From positions 1 through 8,576 of the forward strand of contig CAYSBA010000039.1 of assembly GCA_964429075.1 (NCBI GenBank): a stretch of 8,576 nt of DNA. Reading direction: 5' to 3'. Of the stretch, positions 5,591 through 8,576 are shown piece by piece; position 1 is the stretch's first letter; each line of letters starts with the position of its first letter. Source of the stretch: CAYSBA01 sp964429075 [NCBI: uncultured bacterium]. GTDB lineage: Bacteria; CAYSBA01. The translations under genes and the position numbers were made by a program. The notes under the pieces were generated by a model that saw only the letters and a program-made list of their open reading frames with translations, was not told the origin of the DNA and ran no database searches.

Positions 5591-6805
5591 CTATTTTTTC
5601 AGGCTTGCCAGATATCTCTCTGCCTCAATTGCAGCCATACAGCCCATCCCTGCAGCAGTTACTGCCTGCCTGTAATCTGGATCACAGACATCACCACATG
5701 CATATACACCTTCAAGATTGGTCTTTACCCTACCGTCTTCTGTCTTTATATATCCCCTTTCATCAAGAGGCAGGATATCAGCAAAGGGCTCGGTGTTGGG
5801 CTTATGACCAATTGCGATAAAGATCCCATCAAAATTTTCTTCCGTGATCTCACCTGTCTTTGTATCTTTCAGTTTTGCACCTGTTACCTTCATCCCATCA
5901 CCAAGCACCTCTTCTACAACCTTATTCAACCGAAACTCTATCTTTGGATTCTCTTTGAGACGGGTCTGCATTATTTGACTCGCCCTGAGTTCATCCCTTC
6001 TATGAATCAAAACTACCTTTGATGCAAAACGTGTCAAAAATAGTGCTTCCTCTGCAGCCGTATCACCCCCACCCACAACTGCAACCTTCTGGTCTCTAAA
6101 GAAAAATCCATCGCATGTTGCGCAGGCACTCACGCCTTTGCCCTTGTATTTAGCTTCAGACTCAATACCAAGATACTTAGCACTGGCACCAGTTGCGATT
6201 ATTAAAACCCTGCAAATAATTATATCCTTATTTGAGAGCTCCACTATCTTCAGTCTGCTATCCCTGTCAAATTCAACCTTCTGCACCATCGAAGACTTAA
6301 ATCTTGCACCAAATCTCCTCGCCTGTTTCCTCATACGGTCCATCAAAACAGGTCCATCTATCCCCTCCTCAAAACCTGGATAATTTTCCACCTCACTTGT
6401 GGTTGTAAGCTGCCCCCCGGGCTCAAGACCATCAATCACAAGGGGATTTAGCATTGCTCTCGATGCGTAAATAGCTGCAGTCAAGCCGGCCGGCCCTGAC
6501 CCTACAATCAATACCCTTTCCACAGATACATCTGTATCAGGTTTTTTGACATCCAAAAGCTCACCAAGCTTACCGGAGTCTATCATCTTCTTCAGATCAT
6601 CAAAACCTCCTATGTGCCTGCCCTTTATAAATATTTGTGGAACTGTAGTCCTTCCTCCAGATTCCTCTTTCATTCTTTCAAAAGTATCTTTATCTTTTGA
6701 TACATCTAATCTCTCAATATCCTCAATCCCGCAATGGCTGAGAAGCAGTATCGCAGCCTTACAGTATGGACAGTTTGGTTTGCTATAGATCTTTACATCT
6801 GACAT
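5591..6805 (-). CDS. Glutaredoxin-thioredoxin reductase fusion protein
   Basis: One 404-residue polypeptide joins two redox modules. Residues 1-80 form a Grx3-like dithiol glutaredoxin: CPYC at 12-15, TVPQIF at 54-59 with the cis-proline Pro56, and HIGGFDDL at 64-71. The Grx glutathione-contact positions (Lys9, Tyr14, Thr54-Val55, Asp69) look kept. After a linker (about 81-95), residues 96-404 form a complete low-molecular-weight thioredoxin reductase: FAD loop GSGPAG at 102-107, GGQLTTTSEVENYPG at 130-144, redox centre CATCD at 228-232, NADPH loop GGGDTAAEEA at 245-254, phosphate-binding HRRDELRA at 268-275 (NADPH rather than NADH) and the FAD tail CGDV at 370-373. NADPH electrons probably pass via FAD and Cys228/Cys231 to thioredoxin, or to the attached CPYC site. 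GGGAGAG at 6812-6818 fixes the start. AhpF has a similar plan but a larger N-terminal domain. Domain calls are firm; electron flow between domains is inferred. Confidence 0.93.
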   Translation of the reverse strand: MSDVKIYSKPNCPYCKAAILLLSHCGIEDIERLDVSKDKDTFERMKEESGGRTTVPQIFIKGRHIGGFDDLKKMIDSGKLGELLDVKKPDTDVSVERVLIVGSGPAGLTAAIYASRAMLNPLVIDGLEPGGQLTTTSEVENYPGFEEGIDGPVLMDRMRKQARRFGARFKSSMVQKVEFDRDSRLKIVELSNKDIIICRVLIIATGASAKYLGIESEAKYKGKGVSACATCDGFFFRDQKVAVVGGGDTAAEEALFLTRFASKVVLIHRRDELRASQIMQTRLKENPKIEFRLNKVVEEVLGDGMKVTGAKLKDTKTGEITEENFDGIFIAIGHKPNTEPFADILPLDERGYIKTEDGRVKTNLEGVYACGDVCDPDYRQAVTAAGMGCMAAIEAERYLASLKK

Positions 6806-6833
6806 CTATGTCTCTCCCTAATAAATTTAAATG

Positions 6834-6863
6834 AATGTAAGTCACAAGACCTTGAGATGTCAA
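6834..6863 (-). promoter_or_regulatory. Candidate promoter for the grx-trxB fusion and ffh
   Basis: Reading leftward in the 61-nt gap after the aldehyde dehydrogenase stop, a perfect TTGACA occupies 6863-6858. TACATT occupies 6839-6834 after an 18-bp spacer and matches the -10 consensus at 4 of 6 positions. Transcription would begin near 6827, leaving a leader of about 20 nt that holds the Shine-Dalgarno sequence of the fusion gene. The -35 hexamer lies inside a small inverted repeat, CTTGA-N4-TCAAG (6851-6864), which could be a repressor site or chance. No U-rich terminator follows the aldehyde dehydrogenase, so read-through from the upstream pair is also possible. Confidence 0.45.
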
Positions 6864-6864
6864 G
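6851..6864. repeat. Short inverted repeat overlapping the candidate -35 box
   Basis: CTTGA (6851-6855) and TCAAG (6860-6864) are perfect inverted arms of 5 bp around a 4-base centre. The flanking bases do not extend the pairing, and no T-run follows on either strand, so it is not an intrinsic terminator. Its position over the predicted -35 element makes a protein-binding site conceivable. At this length, chance occurrence is quite possible. Confidence 0.25.
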
Positions 6865-6866
6865 CC

Positions 6867-8246
6867 TTATGCAATCCACAGAGTCTTTATGTTTACAAAC
6901 TCCCTTATTCCCTCCTGTGAGAGTTCCCTGCCATAACCAGACATCTTAACACCACCAAAAGGCAGTCGCGGATCGGATTTTACAAGTCCATTTATAAATA
7001 CCGATCCTGCCTCAATATTCCTCGCCAGATCCACTGCCTTTTCTAAATCCTTTGTCCAGATAGAGCATCCAAGACCATACCTTGAGGAGTTTGCAACATC
7101 CAGCGCCTCATTCACATCCTTTACCTTACAGATGGCAGCCACAGGACCAAAAGTCTCTTCTGTAAAGACCCTTGTTTCTCTTGTATGGTCTTCTACAAGA
7201 GTGACAGGGAAATAATATCCTTTTTCCATTGATAATTTTGTTGACATCAGTCTTTTTGCACCTCTATGCAGACTATCTGTGACCTGTGCTGATAATTCTT
7301 CCCTAAGATCAGCCCTTGCCAATGGCCCTACTTGAGTCTGTTGTTCTCTCGGATCTCCAACTACCAACGCTGACAGCTCCTTAATAAATTTTTCAAGAAA
7401 TAGATCGTATACCTCTTCAGTCACAATAAAACGTTTTGCAGCAATACAGCTCTGACCAGAATTTATTGTCCTTGCTAAAGCCGCTATCTTCGCTGCCCTA
7501 TCGAGATCTGCATCATCAAGGACAATGAAGGCATCACTCCCACCAAGCTCCATAACAGTCTTTTTTATCTGAGACCCTGCAATTGATGCAACACTCGCTC
7601 CTGCCTTTTCACTACCTGTAAGGGTTGCCGCCTTTATCCTGCTGTCACATATCACTTTTTCAACCTTGCCTGCATCTATAATTAGGGTAGAAAAACAACC
7701 TTCTGGTAATCCTGCAAGTCTAAATACCTCTTCAATAGCAAGGGCACAACCTGTCACATTTGATGCATGTTTTAATATACCTGTATTCCCGGCCATAAGG
7801 GCAGGTGCTGCAAAACGAAAAACCTGCCAAAAGGGGAAGTTCCATGGCATCACTGCTAAAACAGGTCCGATTGGATCGTAAACAACCATGCTCTCTGAAG
7901 CATCTGTCCTGACCATTCTATCCTTAAGGAACTCTTCTGCTTTTTCTGCATAAAATTCACATACCCATGCACACTTTTCTATCTCTGCCACTGCCTGGGT
8001 TATCGGTTTACCCATCTCTTTGGTCATAAGAAGGGCATAACGATCTTTATGCTCAAGAAGTACATCTCTTGCCTTAAGTAATAAAGATGACCTCTCGTTG
8101 AAGCTCCTTTTCCGCCAGTCTCTAAAGGCCCTTTCTGATCTTTCGATATATGAATCTATCTTAGAATTATCAAATTCCTCATACTCTGCAAAGACCTCTT
8201 CTGTGGAAGGATCAATACTTTTCAGTAACTTCATAAGCCTCTCCAT
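6867..8246 (-). CDS. Aldehyde dehydrogenase family protein, probable succinate-semialdehyde dehydrogenase
   Basis: This is a complete NAD(P)-dependent aldehyde dehydrogenase of 459 residues, probably oxidising succinic semialdehyde to succinate. The cofactor and active-site blocks are present in order: MPWNFPFW at 133-140, GILKHASNV at 156-164 (Lys159), LTGSEKAG at 209-216, the general base Glu233 in MELGG, the nucleophile Cys267 in SGQSCIAAKRF, EETFGP at 363-368 and PFGGVKMSGYGRE at 429-441. The KHASN loop, the CIAAKRF block and the C-terminal motif resemble GabD1/Sad-type SSADHs of about 455 residues; substrate and NAD/NADP choice are inferred. It follows the ThDP enzyme by 4 nt, so the product of one may feed the other. 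Two starts are possible. The ATG at 8246 has only a weak GGAA upstream. The ATG at 8234 (residue 5) is preceded by GGAGAGG and gives a typical N-terminus, so the real protein may be 455 residues. Confidence 0.85.
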   Translation of the reverse strand: MERLMKLLKSIDPSTEEVFAEYEEFDNSKIDSYIERSERAFRDWRKRSFNERSSLLLKARDVLLEHKDRYALLMTKEMGKPITQAVAEIEKCAWVCEFYAEKAEEFLKDRMVRTDASESMVVYDPIGPVLAVMPWNFPFWQVFRFAAPALMAGNTGILKHASNVTGCALAIEEVFRLAGLPEGCFSTLIIDAGKVEKVICDSRIKAATLTGSEKAGASVASIAGSQIKKTVMELGGSDAFIVLDDADLDRAAKIAALARTINSGQSCIAAKRFIVTEEVYDLFLEKFIKELSALVVGDPREQQTQVGPLARADLREELSAQVTDSLHRGAKRLMSTKLSMEKGYYFPVTLVEDHTRETRVFTEETFGPVAAICKVKDVNEALDVANSSRYGLGCSIWTKDLEKAVDLARNIEAGSVFINGLVKSDPRLPFGGVKMSGYGRELSQEGIREFVNIKTLWIA

Positions 8247-8250
8247 AAAA

Positions 8251-8576
8251 TTATTCCATAAGATTCATACTGCTTAATTTTAAATTTTCTGAATAGTCCA
8301 CCTTGACTTCAACCACCACAGGGGTATCTGAATTTAATGCCTCTCTAATTGTAGGTTCAAACTCTTCAGCAGATTCTACTTTTAGCCCCTTGCAACCAAA
8401 GGACTCCGCAAGCCTTGAAAAATCCGGGTTCTTAAAATCGTTATAGACTGATCTATTGTAGGCTGAAAGTTGTTTCCACTTTATAAGACCATAGGAACCA
8501 TCTACCCATACAAGAAATACAGCAGGGATGTTGTACTGTACAGCAGTAGCAAGCTCCTGTACATTCATTAAAAATC
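8251..8576 (-). CDS. ThDP-dependent enzyme, C-terminal part: acetolactate-synthase-like or 2-oxoglutarate decarboxylase (5' end outside window)
   Basis: The reading frame runs off the right edge. The ATG at 8566-8568 is internal: it is preceded in frame by Phe-Leu and a partial codon ending GA, fitting the conserved G-F-L-M-N segment of the ThDP-binding domain. The visible 107 residues cover the end of that domain, with MNVQELATAVQ, then VFLVWVDGSYGLIKWKQ, NPDFSRLAESFG and the closing block VDYSENLKL. These belong to the acetolactate synthase/decarboxylase superfamily, close to AlsS-type proteins and to the cyanobacterial enzymes first annotated as acetolactate synthase and later shown to decarboxylate 2-oxoglutarate. 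The SSADH-like gene starting 4 nt downstream favours 2-oxoglutarate decarboxylase. Anabolic IlvB is less likely, since no ilvN small subunit follows. Substrate-determining N-terminal residues are not visible, so the specific function is an inference. Confidence 0.8.
   Translation of the reverse strand, partial: FLMNVQELATAVQYNIPAVFLVWVDGSYGLIKWKQLSAYNRSVYNDFKNPDFSRLAESFGCKGLKVESAEEFEPTIREALNSDTPVVVEVKVDYSENLKLSSMNLME

Noticed and set aside
5605-6022. Forward open frames of 71 and 72 codons opposite the reductase gene
   Set aside because: Antisense to conserved thioredoxin reductase codons, with no recognisable protein features.
5591-6805. Reading the fusion gene as AhpF (alkyl hydroperoxide reductase subunit F)
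   Set aside because: AhpF has an N-terminal tandem thioredoxin-fold domain of about 200 residues; here it is a single Grx3-like domain of about 80 residues, and no ahpC is adjacent.
8251-8568. A complete 105-residue protein starting at the ATG at 8568
   Set aside because: The frame is open to the window edge, and the residues before the ATG continue a conserved ThDP-enzyme segment, so this is the C-terminal part of a longer gene.

Overview
The window is an AT-rich stretch of bacterial chromosome, roughly 40% GC by eye, with heavy use of AGA/AGG and ATA codons. It is almost fully coding. No tRNA, rRNA, CRISPR array, insertion sequence or phage gene was seen. Apolipoprotein N-acyltransferase implies an outer membrane with triacylated lipoproteins, and NuoH implies a respiratory complex I, so the host is probably a respiring or anaerobically respiring diderm. 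I cannot name the phylum: the gene order (a nuoH with no nuoI after it, ffh with no rpsP after it) matches no textbook operon that I recognise.

Layout. The left half (85-4270) reads rightward: nuoH (complex I membrane subunit), a cobO/cobA-type corrinoid adenosyltransferase, an XdhC-family molybdoenzyme maturation factor, a small yacG zinc-ribbon gene overlapping the end of xdhC (2477-2656), and lnt. The right half (4238-8576) reads leftward. It starts at the right edge with the C-terminal part of a ThDP-dependent acetolactate-synthase-like enzyme. A succinate-semialdehyde-dehydrogenase-like aldehyde dehydrogenase follows 4 nt later. After a 61-nt gap holding a plausible promoter come a glutaredoxin-thioredoxin reductase fusion gene and ffh. 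The two halves converge, and lnt and ffh overlap tail to tail by 33 bp.

How the genes may work together. The left genes look like a mixed housekeeping set (energy, cofactor, envelope) rather than one pathway. On the right, the ThDP enzyme plus SSADH-like pair matches the arrangement of the 2-oxoglutarate decarboxylase/SSADH bypass that closes the TCA cycle in cyanobacteria. This is the most interesting metabolic hypothesis here, and it rests partly on a truncated gene. The second notable object is the single-chain glutaredoxin plus low-molecular-weight thioredoxin reductase, which could join the glutathione and thioredoxin systems in one polypeptide. I see no convincing wholly new system. The rest is ordinary core genes in unusual order.
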